DNA of 25,205 nt from Candidatus Delongbacteria bacterium (GTDB lineage Bacteria > Delongbacteria > UBA4055): the NCBI GenBank assembly GCA_027858795.1, contig JAQICF010000115.1, forward strand, positions 1 through 25,205, given 5' to 3'. The translations under genes were made by a program, and so were the position numbers. This document shows positions 6,716 through 14,726 of this stretch, one piece after another (within the stretch, counting starts at the first letter, position 1; every line of letters begins with the position of its first letter). A model generated the notes under the pieces. It ran no database searches. It had not been told where the DNA came from and saw nothing but the letters and a program-made list of their open reading frames with translations.

Positions 6716-7573
6716 TTAAATCTCTTTATTTAGCATAGGTATTTTGGTACAAGAGTATTCCTCATCTGAATATCCAAATTTAATACCTGCCTTTCCCCCA
6801 TGATAATCAGAACCGCAAGTAATATACATATTATTATTTCGACACCAGTCTATTAGAATTTTTCTTTTTTCTTCACTTGCCGAATAGTGGATGCATTCAT
6901 AACCATCAATACCAAGTTCTGTTCCAGCCTTTATTGTATCATCTAAACTCACTCCAAAATCAACAAGCCTTTCGGTTGGATGTGCCATAATTGCAATTCC
7001 TCCCGATTTTCTTATTGCTTCAATTGCTTCTTTTGCAGAAACATATCCAGAAAAAGTACAACCGTGACCATTTGGAAAAATTTCAGGGATTAACCTATCC
7101 CAATAATCATTAATATCTTTACATAATCCTTTTTCAATCACATAATCCCGAGCATTAAATTTATATTGCTCTCCTTTTAAAGGATTTCGATTGTTCTTAA
7201 AAGAATTATATTCATTTAGATCAACAAGCTGCTTCTTTGAAAATTCATTTATGAGTTTATTGTCTACATCTTCGCGAAGTTGAGTAACAGCATTACGATT
7301 TTTATCAGAGGCTTCAAGAATGTATCTAAAATCGCAATTGTCTTTAAAAAACAAACCTAATATATGATATATACCAATCGGTGCTGTTGCCGAAAGTTCA
7401 ATACCAGGAATTACTTTTATTCGTTTATCTTCAAGATATTCCGTATTTAATACATCGTGGTCGGTAATTGATATCATATCAAGTCCTAATTCACACGCTT
7501 TATTTATGATTTCTTCCTTTGTATTTAATCCATCAGAACTAAGTGTATGTATATGTAGATCAATTCTTTTCAT
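6716..7573 (-). CDS. PHP-domain metal-dependent phosphoesterase
   Basis: PHP-domain protein of 285 residues, the length of stand-alone PHP enzymes such as YciV/RNase AM. All expected metal ligands can be read: H7 and H9 with D14 in HIHTLSSDG, H39 in ITDHD, E59 in PGIEL, H70, H198 in MAHP, and D256 and H258 in GSDYHGG. This full set implies an active trinuclear phosphoesterase acting on nucleotides or RNA ends. A long insertion (about residues 90-170) between the early and late motifs is larger than in a minimal domain. AAGGAGAT sits at ideal distance before the ATG. It lies 9 bases downstream of the GNAT at 7583-8002 and is probably co-transcribed with it. Confidence 0.93.
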   Translation of the reverse strand: MKRIDLHIHTLSSDGLNTKEEIINKACELGLDMISITDHDVLNTEYLEDKRIKVIPGIELSATAPIGIYHILGLFFKDNCDFRYILEASDKNRNAVTQLREDVDNKLINEFSKKQLVDLNEYNSFKNNRNPLKGEQYKFNARDYVIEKGLCKDINDYWDRLIPEIFPNGHGCTFSGYVSAKEAIEAIRKSGGIAIMAHPTERLVDFGVSLDDTIKAGTELGIDGYECIHYSASEEKRKILIDWCRNNNMYITCGSDYHGGKAGIKFGYSDEEYSCTKIPMLNKEI

Positions 7574-7582
7574 GTTATCTCC

Positions 7583-8002
7583 TTATATCTCTTTGTAATA
7601 GTAACCTATCATTTCGGCATGTTTCCATCCATCTTTCTTCCAGAAATTTATAGCTTCTTTATTTTCACAGTGAACAAATAAAAAGCAGGCATCAATACAA
7701 TTCTTCCTCAATTCCTCTTTACTTCTTTTAAGCATTCTTTTAGCTATACCCTGCACTCTATATTTATTCGAGACTGCTAGATGATAGAATGAACCTTTTC
7801 TTCCATCGTGTCCACAAAGAACAGCCCCAATAATCGTATCTTCATCTTTTGCAATTGAACTCATTTTAGGATTTCGTTTTAGATAATTTAATATAACTTC
7901 AAGATTATCAAATTCTTTTGAAATAAAAAACTCCTCTGTATTCTGCCAAAGCTCCATAATTTCAGTATAGTCACTTATTTTCATTTTTTCAATGGTTATC
8001 AT
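7583..8002 (-). CDS. GNAT-family N-acetyltransferase
   Basis: Single GNAT domain of 139 residues. Strand beta4 and the acetyl-CoA loop read FYHLAVSNKYRVQGIAKRML, with R82-x-x-G85-x-A87 matching the Q/RxxGxG/A signature, and motif B is AINFWKKDGW at 117-126. The pattern is close to YpeA/RimI-like proteins, whose targets range from protein N-termini to small amines, so the substrate is open. The start at 8002 is supported by GAGGAG 9 bases upstream; an ATG at 7984 is a less likely alternative. It lies 13 bases after the lipoprotein gene and 9 bases before the PHP gene. Confidence 0.92.
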   Translation of the reverse strand: MITIEKMKISDYTEIMELWQNTEEFFISKEFDNLEVILNYLKRNPKMSSIAKDEDTIIGAVLCGHDGRKGSFYHLAVSNKYRVQGIAKRMLKRSKEELRKNCIDACFLFVHCENKEAINFWKKDGWKHAEMIGYYYKEI

Positions 8003-8015
8003 CTAATCCACTCCT

Positions 8016-9146
8016 CTAATACTCATAAACATCCAGTACATTCCTTACTCCATCAGAAATAAGCATCCGATCATCAAAGAACTTCGGAAAAATCATATAT
8101 TCGCATTGATAATATGGTGATTCTGTTTTAAACAATGTTGAATTCAAGTATGCATTATCTTTATTAAAGAAATCCAGCTTGATCCCATCTGGTTTCGTTT
8201 TAGTTATGTCTTCAGCAGGATGAATAATAAGATTTTCATTTTTATCTACATAAACGCCAAGAACTGCCCTTTTCTTATTTAGTAATGTTTTGTCCAATGG
8301 CATTTGATTTGTTGCAGTAAGATAACTGGCGATCTTATCTATTTCTTCTTGAGTATACTTTACAGCAATATAATCCTTTTGGATAACTTCGACCAATTCT
8401 CCATTATAATCATAGATATTTACCGTGTAAACATTTTTGTCATTAACACCTAGGTATATCTTATCCTTGGAACTTGTAATATATGACCATTGATCAGGGA
8501 TACTTGCTTTTTGTGGATCAACTTTGATTTCGTGTAACACTTTAATAGATTTAAATGAATTGTTAAGCAATACCCACTTAGTTCTAAACATCTGTTGACC
8601 GTTTTCTATAAATCCAACGAACATAAGGCAAAGAAACTTATTTTTACCTACAGGATTAACTCCAAAAATATGACCCTCACTTTGCTGATAAGATAAAAAT
8701 TTTCCATCAGTATCAAAAAGTGATACTCTTGTTGTGAATCTTTCACCTACATACACTGTATCATTCTTTGCACATAAGAAGCCTATTTCCTGCATTTCAC
8801 CGGGACCTGTTCCCATAGTTAAAAATGTTTTTACAAATTTTCCATCTTTATCATATTTGTTTACTCTCGGATCACGACCAATGTTTGCGATATAAATATT
8901 CTTCTCACTATCAGTTCCCAATCCATCAAGATCAAAATAAGTAAGATAATGTTCATCTTCCGGATCATTGTTGATTGTAAATTTCTTTACAGGGTTAAAA
9001 TCAAGTTTCTCTACTGTTGGTGTATTCGTATTCTTATAGATTTTTACACCATCTTTTTCAGTGATAGTGCAAGTTTCTACTTTCTTAGTACAACTGATCA
9101 ATAATACAAGACTGATCATAACTAATAAAACTATTATTCTTTTCAT
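8016..9146 (-). CDS. lipoprotein with 6-bladed beta-propeller (NHL-like)
   Basis: Lipoprotein of 376 residues. The N-terminus MKRIIVLLVMISLVLLIS is a signal peptide ending in the lipobox LIS-C with the acylated C19, so the protein is anchored in a membrane on the far side of the inner membrane. The rest consists of propeller blades with recurring patterns such as GLGTDSEKNIYIANIGRD, VNKYDKDGKFVKTF and VSLFDTDGKFLS, and the GTGPGEM loop found in 6-bladed propeller proteins of Bacteroidota and related bacteria. These usually bind ligands or partners and are not enzymes. GGAG lies 8 bases before the ATG. It has its own promoter candidate at 9201-9229 and leads the downstream minus-strand genes. 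The partner is unknown. Confidence 0.88.
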   Translation of the reverse strand: MKRIIVLLVMISLVLLISCTKKVETCTITEKDGVKIYKNTNTPTVEKLDFNPVKKFTINNDPEDEHYLTYFDLDGLGTDSEKNIYIANIGRDPRVNKYDKDGKFVKTFLTMGTGPGEMQEIGFLCAKNDTVYVGERFTTRVSLFDTDGKFLSYQQSEGHIFGVNPVGKNKFLCLMFVGFIENGQQMFRTKWVLLNNSFKSIKVLHEIKVDPQKASIPDQWSYITSSKDKIYLGVNDKNVYTVNIYDYNGELVEVIQKDYIAVKYTQEEIDKIASYLTATNQMPLDKTLLNKKRAVLGVYVDKNENLIIHPAEDITKTKPDGIKLDFFNKDNAYLNSTLFKTESPYYQCEYMIFPKFFDDRMLISDGVRNVLDVYEY

Positions 9147-9200
9147 TTATAACTCCATTTATTTATTAAAATGATATCTATAGTGTTTTCTGGTTGCACT

Positions 9201-9229
9201 TATATAGATGATGTGGTGGATAATTTCAA
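9201..9229 (-). promoter_or_regulatory. sigma-70-type promoter for the propeller lipoprotein
   Basis: On the minus strand TTGAAA (9224-9229) is followed by a 17-bp spacer and TATATA (9201-9206). A transcript would start about 50 bases before the ATG at 9146, leaving room for the GGAG site. The region is AT-rich, so chance matches are possible. Confidence 0.45.
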
Positions 9230-9273
9230 ATTCAAAGTAAGAAAAACGTGCTAATTATGCAATGAAAAACTAC

Positions 9274-10011
9274 TTACGAAATGAATTGTTGTATAACCGG
9301 GTTGGTCGAAGCTTCAATTTCCTCGATATTCCCATCAAATATTATTCTACCTTCGTGTATCATAATAACACGGTCAGCTATCTTACGAACTGATCTCATA
9401 TCGTGAGTGATCACAACAGAAGTAAGATTATACTTTGAATTCATATCTAAAATTAGATCATTGATGACATCTGAAATGACAGGATCTAAACCTGTGGTAG
9501 GTTCATCATAGAGAAGAACTTCTGGCCCTTGAATTATCGCTCTGGCTAAAGCTACTCTCTTCTTCATTCCACCTGATAACTCCGAAGTATGTAATTTCTC
9601 AATCCCTACCATTCCGACAAGAGTTAAATGTTCTGCAACAAGTTCTTTGATCTTAGACTTGCTTTGTTTCGTATGCTCAGTCAAAGGTAATATTAAATTT
9701 TCTTCAACATTCATAGAATCGAACAAAGCACCAGATTGAAACAACATAGCAACTCTTTTTCTCAGAGAATAAATATCCTTTTGCTTAAGCTCCGCCACAT
9801 TCTTACCTTCAAATAGAATTTCCCCTTTATCAGGTTCTAACAAACCATTCAAGTGTTTAATCAGGACTGATTTACCTATACCGGATTGACCGATAACACA
9901 AAGTATTTCTCCTGCAAAAATATCAAAACTAACATTCATTAAAACATCTTTAGTTCCAAATGATTTGGATAAGTTTTTTATTGAAAATAATATTTTATTT
10001 GAATCTTCCAT
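9274..10011 (-). CDS. mlaF: MlaF-like ABC transporter ATPase (MCE lipid transport)
   Basis: ABC ATPase of 245 residues belonging to the MlaF/Mkl group, which powers phospholipid or other lipid movement across the envelope together with an MlaE-type permease. Walker A is GQSGIGKS at 41-48, the Q-loop Q92 lies in MLFQSGALFDSMNVEEN (a hallmark of this group), the signature is LSGGMKKR at 145-152, Walker B is VLLYDE at 165-170 and the switch histidine is H203. All catalytic residues are present. It follows the permease gene by 16 bases. A weak AGG precedes the ATG. The substrate-binding MCE-domain (MlaD) gene that usually follows is not in this window. Confidence 0.94.
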   Translation of the reverse strand: MEDSNKILFSIKNLSKSFGTKDVLMNVSFDIFAGEILCVIGQSGIGKSVLIKHLNGLLEPDKGEILFEGKNVAELKQKDIYSLRKRVAMLFQSGALFDSMNVEENLILPLTEHTKQSKSKIKELVAEHLTLVGMVGIEKLHTSELSGGMKKRVALARAIIQGPEVLLYDEPTTGLDPVISDVINDLILDMNSKYNLTSVVITHDMRSVRKIADRVIMIHEGRIIFDGNIEEIEASTNPVIQQFIS

Positions 10012-10027
10012 TATACCTGTTCTTAAT

Positions 10028-10795
10028 TTATAACATTGTCAATGCAATTACCAAATCGGCGATAAGAATAAGAACCGAAGAAAGTACAAAAGCTTTTACA
10101 GTGGCTTTACCAACTCCTTCTGCGCCACCTTTTGCTTCAAATCCTACATAGATCCCAACGGTAGAAATTATCCCACCGAATACAGCAGTTTTTACTAGTC
10201 CAATAGTAATATCCATCATATCAAAGTAATTTTGGACTTCATTAAAGAATTCGTTAAAATTCAGATTAAAGAATATGTGTGAGATCAAGAATCCACCCAT
10301 AACACCTATGAAATTTGCAAATATTACTGCAATAGGCAACATTATAACAGCTGCGACAAATCTAGGTACAGCTAGAAATTCTATTGGTTCGATCGCCATG
10401 GATTTTAAAGCATCTATCTGCTCTGTCACTTTCATTGTTCCTATTTCAGCTGCAATTGAAGCTCCATACCTGCCAGCCATAATGACACCTGTTAAAACAG
10501 GTCCTAGTTCCATTACCATCATTTTATAGACTGATACTCCAAGATAGGTCAATGGTACAAGATCTACCATTTGCTCACCTGTCTGATAAGCAGTAACTGT
10601 ACCAGTGAAAAATGCAACGCTAATAATAAGAATAATAGATTTTACGCCTACTTCAAAAGCTTGATTAAAAAAAAGCTCTCTTCTCTTTAAAACAGTAAAA
10701 GTCTTTAAAAATGTACTTTTCGTTAAATTTATATACTTACCTGCTTCAACAAAGAAACTAATAAAAAATCTACCAATTATCTCGAAAATTTTCAT
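10028..10795 (-). CDS. mlaE: MlaE-family ABC permease
   Basis: Integral membrane permease of 255 residues of the MlaE family. The diagnostic block ELGPVLTGVIMAGRYGAS at 96-113 is followed by IAAEIGTMKVTEQIDALKSM. Hydrophobic segments lie at about 50-70, 98-115, 145-175, 198-215 and 228-255. The N-terminal 45 residues hold the interfacial helices of this family. The codon before the ATG is TAA, so the start is fixed, yet no Shine-Dalgarno site can be seen in the 15 bases upstream, unlike most neighbours. A promoter with perfect -10 TATAAT lies 70-100 bases upstream. It is co-transcribed with the MlaF-like ATPase. Confidence 0.94.
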   Translation of the reverse strand: MKIFEIIGRFFISFFVEAGKYINLTKSTFLKTFTVLKRRELFFNQAFEVGVKSIILIISVAFFTGTVTAYQTGEQMVDLVPLTYLGVSVYKMMVMELGPVLTGVIMAGRYGASIAAEIGTMKVTEQIDALKSMAIEPIEFLAVPRFVAAVIMLPIAVIFANFIGVMGGFLISHIFFNLNFNEFFNEVQNYFDMMDITIGLVKTAVFGGIISTVGIYVGFEAKGGAEGVGKATVKAFVLSSVLILIADLVIALTML

Positions 10796-10867
10796 TTATA
10801 GCTTAGTTAATTATAGTTAAGTATAGAATTTATCAGTAATTAATGTAAAAATCAAGGTAATTTAGGG

Positions 10868-10895
10868 ATTATATCAAAAGATTAATCTTGCGCAA
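10868..10895 (-). promoter_or_regulatory. promoter of the mlaE-mlaF pair with a palindrome in its spacer
   Basis: Minus-strand -35 TTGCGC (10890-10895), 16-bp spacer and consensus -10 TATAAT (10868-10873). The spacer contains the perfect 12-bp palindrome AAGATTAATCTT (10878-10889), placed where a repressor would block RNA polymerase. It lies in the 239-bp divergent region (10796-11034) between mlaE and the SNF2 gene; apart from this and a weak TTGATT/TAAAAA pair facing the SNF2 gene (10958-10986) I see nothing else in that region. Confidence 0.5.
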
Positions 10896-11034
10896 TTTAC
10901 AAAAATTTCTTATGTTCATGAGTTGATGTAATGAAAGAAGCATGATGTGAAATACTCTTGATTTTATGTGATATTAAAGATAAAAATAAATTAATTAATT
11001 TTTAGGTTATACCTATTATTAACCAAAAGGTGCT

Positions 11035-13932
11035 ATGCGTAAATATATTTTCCATACTGATTTTCAATATTCTGTAAGCAAAGACTGCTATCTTGTTTGG
11101 TTAGAAATATTAGATGAAGACAAACACATAAATAAGTTTGGTACTAAAGAAGATATCAATGATCTGTTTTTCAAGAACAGTATATCAACTTATGATACCG
11201 TTAGTACTGATTTCTACATTCCTCATTACAAAAATGTTCGGATGTTAGATTCATATGATGAGGAATTATATCCTGAATTAGAAACAGAACTTGAACAAGT
11301 CATGTTCTTAAAGAAGTATGTAGATTGTGCTTTTGTGCCATTTCACGACTATTCATATTTTGTTAAGCAAGTTAACCTGATGAAAAACACTGATTATTCA
11401 GTGTCTAAGTCTTTTGAATTCTATACTAAGTTCAATGTGTTTGTAAGAAAATTGATCGAGAAAAAATATTTCATCCCTGGTTTTTATAGAGAAAATGATG
11501 AGTATGAATTCAGCTATTATCCATATTTCACAAATCAGATCAAACAAAAATTAAAAATATTTATGGATAACATACCATTAGTTTCAATAGTGGATAAAGG
11601 AGAAATAGAAAATAAAAAAGAGTTTATAAACAATTTACTCCGTTCTCAGATGAATTCAATTATTCAATATTTACTTACAAAAGGTGATGCTTCTGAGTAT
11701 GTTGATAGGATATTAAGATCAAGTAATCTTGCTCATTTGGTTATTAAGAATGAGAATGTTAAGATATGTGATTATAACTTTGCTGAATGGAAGAACTGGG
11801 TATCTACTATTACTTCAAATTATAAATTTGTTCTAAGCTTTAGTAAAACTGATGATCAATGCTGGAGAATAAATTACGGATTAAAAGAAGAAGACAAGAT
11901 CATTTCAGCCAAAGAAATTTATGAAGATAGTAATGAATTAATAAGTTTCTTTATTTCTGAGCTTATTAGAGCATCTCAGTTTACTCAATATATTAAAGAT
12001 TCTTTATTATCACCTAAGCCTGAATTCGTTGATCTCACAGAACAGGAATTATTAAGATTCCTTAAGTATGATACCGCTGACTTAAAGAAAAACAGAATTA
12101 TTGTGCTCTACCCTAAATTTTTTAAAGGAATTAAAAAATTAAGAGCAAAAGTTACATTTCAGAAAAGATCTTATGCTACTCTGTCAAAAGGAATGATGTC
12201 GAATCTCATATTGGACTTTAAGTGGAAATTATTTGCAGGGAAAAAAGAGATAGAGATTAAAAGGATCGAGGAACTCTTATCAGGAGACAGAGAATTTGTC
12301 AGGATCAATGATGAATATATAGAACTTGATCTGAAGTCTCTTAAACGGATTATTGCCGGACTTAAATCTGAGGAAGAGAGATTCGAAAATGGAATATCTT
12401 TTTTTGAGGCACTGAATTATGATATATCCGATGACTTTGAAATAGATAAAACACATCTTTTGGATGATCTTATGAGTAAAGATTCATCAGATGAAATTTT
12501 CAAGATCGACTCTGAGATCGAAGGATTCAATGGCACATTAAGAAAGTATCAGGAAGATGGTGTCTCTTTCATAAAATTCTTAGATAATATGGGATTAGGT
12601 GTTATCCTGGCTGATGATATGGGATTGGGCAAGACAATACAGATCATTGCATTATTACTCCTAAAAAAGCCTGTAAAACCTATACTGATTATAACACCAA
12701 CGACACTTTTATATAATTGGGAACTTGAGATCAAGAAGTTTGCACCAGGGATCAAGTCATATCTTCACTACGGAGTAAACAGGAAGAAAGACATTAAAGA
12801 TATTATTAAAGATTTTAACGTAATTCTTTGTAGCTATGGTGTAGTTAAACGAGACCTTGATATGTTCCTTAAATATTCTTTTGATTCGATAATAATTGAT
12901 GAAGCTCAATATATAAAGAATCCGCTCAGTGATCAGGCAAAAGCTGTTAAGCAACTTATTGGGGACAATAGATTTGCTCTTACAGGAACTCCGATTGAAA
13001 ATAGACTTATGGAGCTTTGGTCTATAATGGATTTTGTAAATCCGGGTTTACTTCTTGATTCGAATCAATTTCTTAAAAAGTATGAAATTCCTATCATGAA
13101 GAATGATGATGAGATAAAGAAGCAGCAGCTTTATGGAGTAATATCTCCATTTGTACTTAGAAGGATGAAAACAGATAAAAACATAATTTCAGATCTGCCA
13201 GATAAGCAGGAAACTAAGATATATCTTCCTTTGACTGACGAACAAATCCTGCTGTATGATCAAGAAATAAACCAGGTGGAAAAAGATTATGAAGGTGGCA
13301 ATAGGCTTAAATCAAAGATGAATATGCTTGCAATTATTACACGATTGAAGCAGATATGTAATCATCCTGTAAACTATCTTAAAGACGGCTCAACTGATCT
13401 TTATGGAAGGTCCTCAAAATTAGATTCATTAAGACAGATGATCAAGACTATTGATCAGGAAGAAAGAAAGACATTGATCTTCACACAATTTGTAGAATCA
13501 GGCAAGTTGATAAAGTCACATCTCGAAGATTCTCTTGGGAAGGATATACTTTTCTTCCACGGAGGATTAAATTTGAATAAACGTAGAGAGATGGTGGAGA
13601 GATTTGAGAATGATGTGAATATTCCGGCAATGGTATTATCTCTCAGAGCAGGTGGTTTAGGATTGAATCTAACTGCTGCAAATTATGTATTCCATTTTGA
13701 TAGATGGTGGAATCCAGCTGTTGAAAATCAAGCAGTTGACAGAGTTCACAGGATTGGACAAACAAGAAATACATTTGTATATAAATTTATTGTAAAAGAT
13801 TCTCTGGAAGAGAGAATCGATGAACTTATAGAATCAAAGATAAAGCTTTCAGATGGTATAATTCCTAAAGGTGAAAGCATTATTTCTGAGCTATCTGAGA
13901 AAGAGTTCATAAAACTTATTAGGAGAATATAA
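11035..13932 (+). CDS. SNF2-family DNA translocase/helicase-like ATPase
   Basis: Swi2/Snf2-family ATPase of 965 residues. The N-terminal half (about 1-495) is a long extension without an ATPase motif; the stretch PEFVDLTEQELLRFLKYD and following lines match the bacterial SNF2-associated region (DUF3670 type). The motor starts near 500: ADDMGLGKT (motif I, about 525-533), DEAQ box (about 622), LTGTPIENRLMELWS (motif III), LRRMKTD, then the second lobe with TLIFTQF (about 813), SLRAGGLGLNLT (motif V) and DRVHRIGQT (motif VI, about 900). All motor motifs are intact. Such proteins translocate on DNA and remodel bound proteins. AAAAGG lies close to the ATG. The next gene, 5 bases on, encodes a SWIM zinc-finger partner. 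Confidence 0.95.
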   Translation: MRKYIFHTDFQYSVSKDCYLVWLEILDEDKHINKFGTKEDINDLFFKNSISTYDTVSTDFYIPHYKNVRMLDSYDEELYPELETELEQVMFLKKYVDCAFVPFHDYSYFVKQVNLMKNTDYSVSKSFEFYTKFNVFVRKLIEKKYFIPGFYRENDEYEFSYYPYFTNQIKQKLKIFMDNIPLVSIVDKGEIENKKEFINNLLRSQMNSIIQYLLTKGDASEYVDRILRSSNLAHLVIKNENVKICDYNFAEWKNWVSTITSNYKFVLSFSKTDDQCWRINYGLKEEDKIISAKEIYEDSNELISFFISELIRASQFTQYIKDSLLSPKPEFVDLTEQELLRFLKYDTADLKKNRIIVLYPKFFKGIKKLRAKVTFQKRSYATLSKGMMSNLILDFKWKLFAGKKEIEIKRIEELLSGDREFVRINDEYIELDLKSLKRIIAGLKSEEERFENGISFFEALNYDISDDFEIDKTHLLDDLMSKDSSDEIFKIDSEIEGFNGTLRKYQEDGVSFIKFLDNMGLGVILADDMGLGKTIQIIALLLLKKPVKPILIITPTTLLYNWELEIKKFAPGIKSYLHYGVNRKKDIKDIIKDFNVILCSYGVVKRDLDMFLKYSFDSIIIDEAQYIKNPLSDQAKAVKQLIGDNRFALTGTPIENRLMELWSIMDFVNPGLLLDSNQFLKKYEIPIMKNDDEIKKQQLYGVISPFVLRRMKTDKNIISDLPDKQETKIYLPLTDEQILLYDQEINQVEKDYEGGNRLKSKMNMLAIITRLKQICNHPVNYLKDGSTDLYGRSSKLDSLRQMIKTIDQEERKTLIFTQFVESGKLIKSHLEDSLGKDILFFHGGLNLNKRREMVERFENDVNIPAMVLSLRAGGLGLNLTAANYVFHFDRWWNPAVENQAVDRVHRIGQTRNTFVYKFIVKDSLEERIDELIESKIKLSDGIIPKGESIISELSEKEFIKLIRRI

Positions 13933-13937
13933 GCGCT

Positions 13938-14726
13938 TTGGACAACGACAACAATAACGGCAATAATCATGAACAAAATTGGTGGCATTATGCTGTCTAT
14001 GAGAAATTCTATGAGAATAGTAATATAACCAAATTTAATCTTGGCCGAAAGTTGTTCAACAAAAGAGCTATTACCTATTTTGAAATTGAAGATAGGACAG
14101 TAGAAGCTGTTGTATTCGATGGTAAAAAGGGATATTTTGAAATTGAGATCGAATTTAAACCAATAGCAGGAATTTTACGGCAAAAACTTATTGAACTTAT
14201 TAAAGATAGAATGGATAATATCTTAGACATTATAAACGGGAAGTTCAGTAAAGAATTCTATGAATTGTTGAAAGAAAATGGAATTGAGATCTTTCCCGGA
14301 TGGGCAAATTTCTCATATAAATGTAATTGTAAAAAATCTAAGAAATGTGATCATGTCGCAACTGTTTTACATAGGATAACCAATGAAGTTACTTTTAATC
14401 CAATCCTAATCTTTGCACTTAGAGGCATTTCAATTGAAAACATCTATCAAATAATTCTTAACGATGATGATTTTGAACTCAGCGAAATTGAATTACCGGA
14501 GGAACTTACAAATTCATATTACGAAGTAGGTAGTTCTCCTCATGATGAGGGAACTATTAAACTTGCAAGGTATTATGGTAATGATATTCCTTTTACAGAT
14601 GCTGATGATATAAAAGATTCATACTTGAAATATTCTCAAATTTATCATGGAAAGATCAGAGATGAATTCTATGATATTTATGAAGATATAACAAAATATC
14701 TGAAGCAGAATATTAAGAAATTCTAA
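13938..14726 (+). CDS. SWIM zinc-finger protein
   Basis: Protein of 262 residues with a SWIM zinc finger CxCxnCxH: C129, C131, C137 and H139 within FSYKCNCKKSKKCDHVA. The N-terminal WWHYAVYEKF...KLFNKRAITYFEI stretch and GYFEIEIEFKPI match the usual front part of bacterial SWIM proteins found beside SNF2 helicases. SWIM domains bind DNA or proteins. The start is TTG at 13938; no in-frame ATG lies nearby, and AGGAG 12 bases upstream inside the SNF2 gene serves as the ribosome site. The 5-base gap means tight coupling with the SNF2 gene, supporting a two-subunit machine. Its stop overlaps the stop of the convergent barrel gene. The C-terminal 90 residues are acidic and unassigned. Confidence 0.88.
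   Translation: MDNDNNNGNNHEQNWWHYAVYEKFYENSNITKFNLGRKLFNKRAITYFEIEDRTVEAVVFDGKKGYFEIEIEFKPIAGILRQKLIELIKDRMDNILDIINGKFSKEFYELLKENGIEIFPGWANFSYKCNCKKSKKCDHVATVLHRITNEVTFNPILIFALRGISIENIYQIILNDDDFELSEIELPEELTNSYYEVGSSPHDEGTIKLARYYGNDIPFTDADDIKDSYLKYSQIYHGKIRDEFYDIYEDITKYLKQNIKKF

Noticed and set aside
10958..10986. Promoter for the SNF2 gene (TTGATT, 17 bp, TAAAAA)
   Set aside because: The -10 match is poor and the region so AT-rich that similar pairs arise by chance; noted but not called.
11035..14726. SNF2-SWIM pair as a phage-defence island
   Set aside because: No nuclease, methylase, integrase or other defence genes adjoin it, so a defence label would be unsupported.
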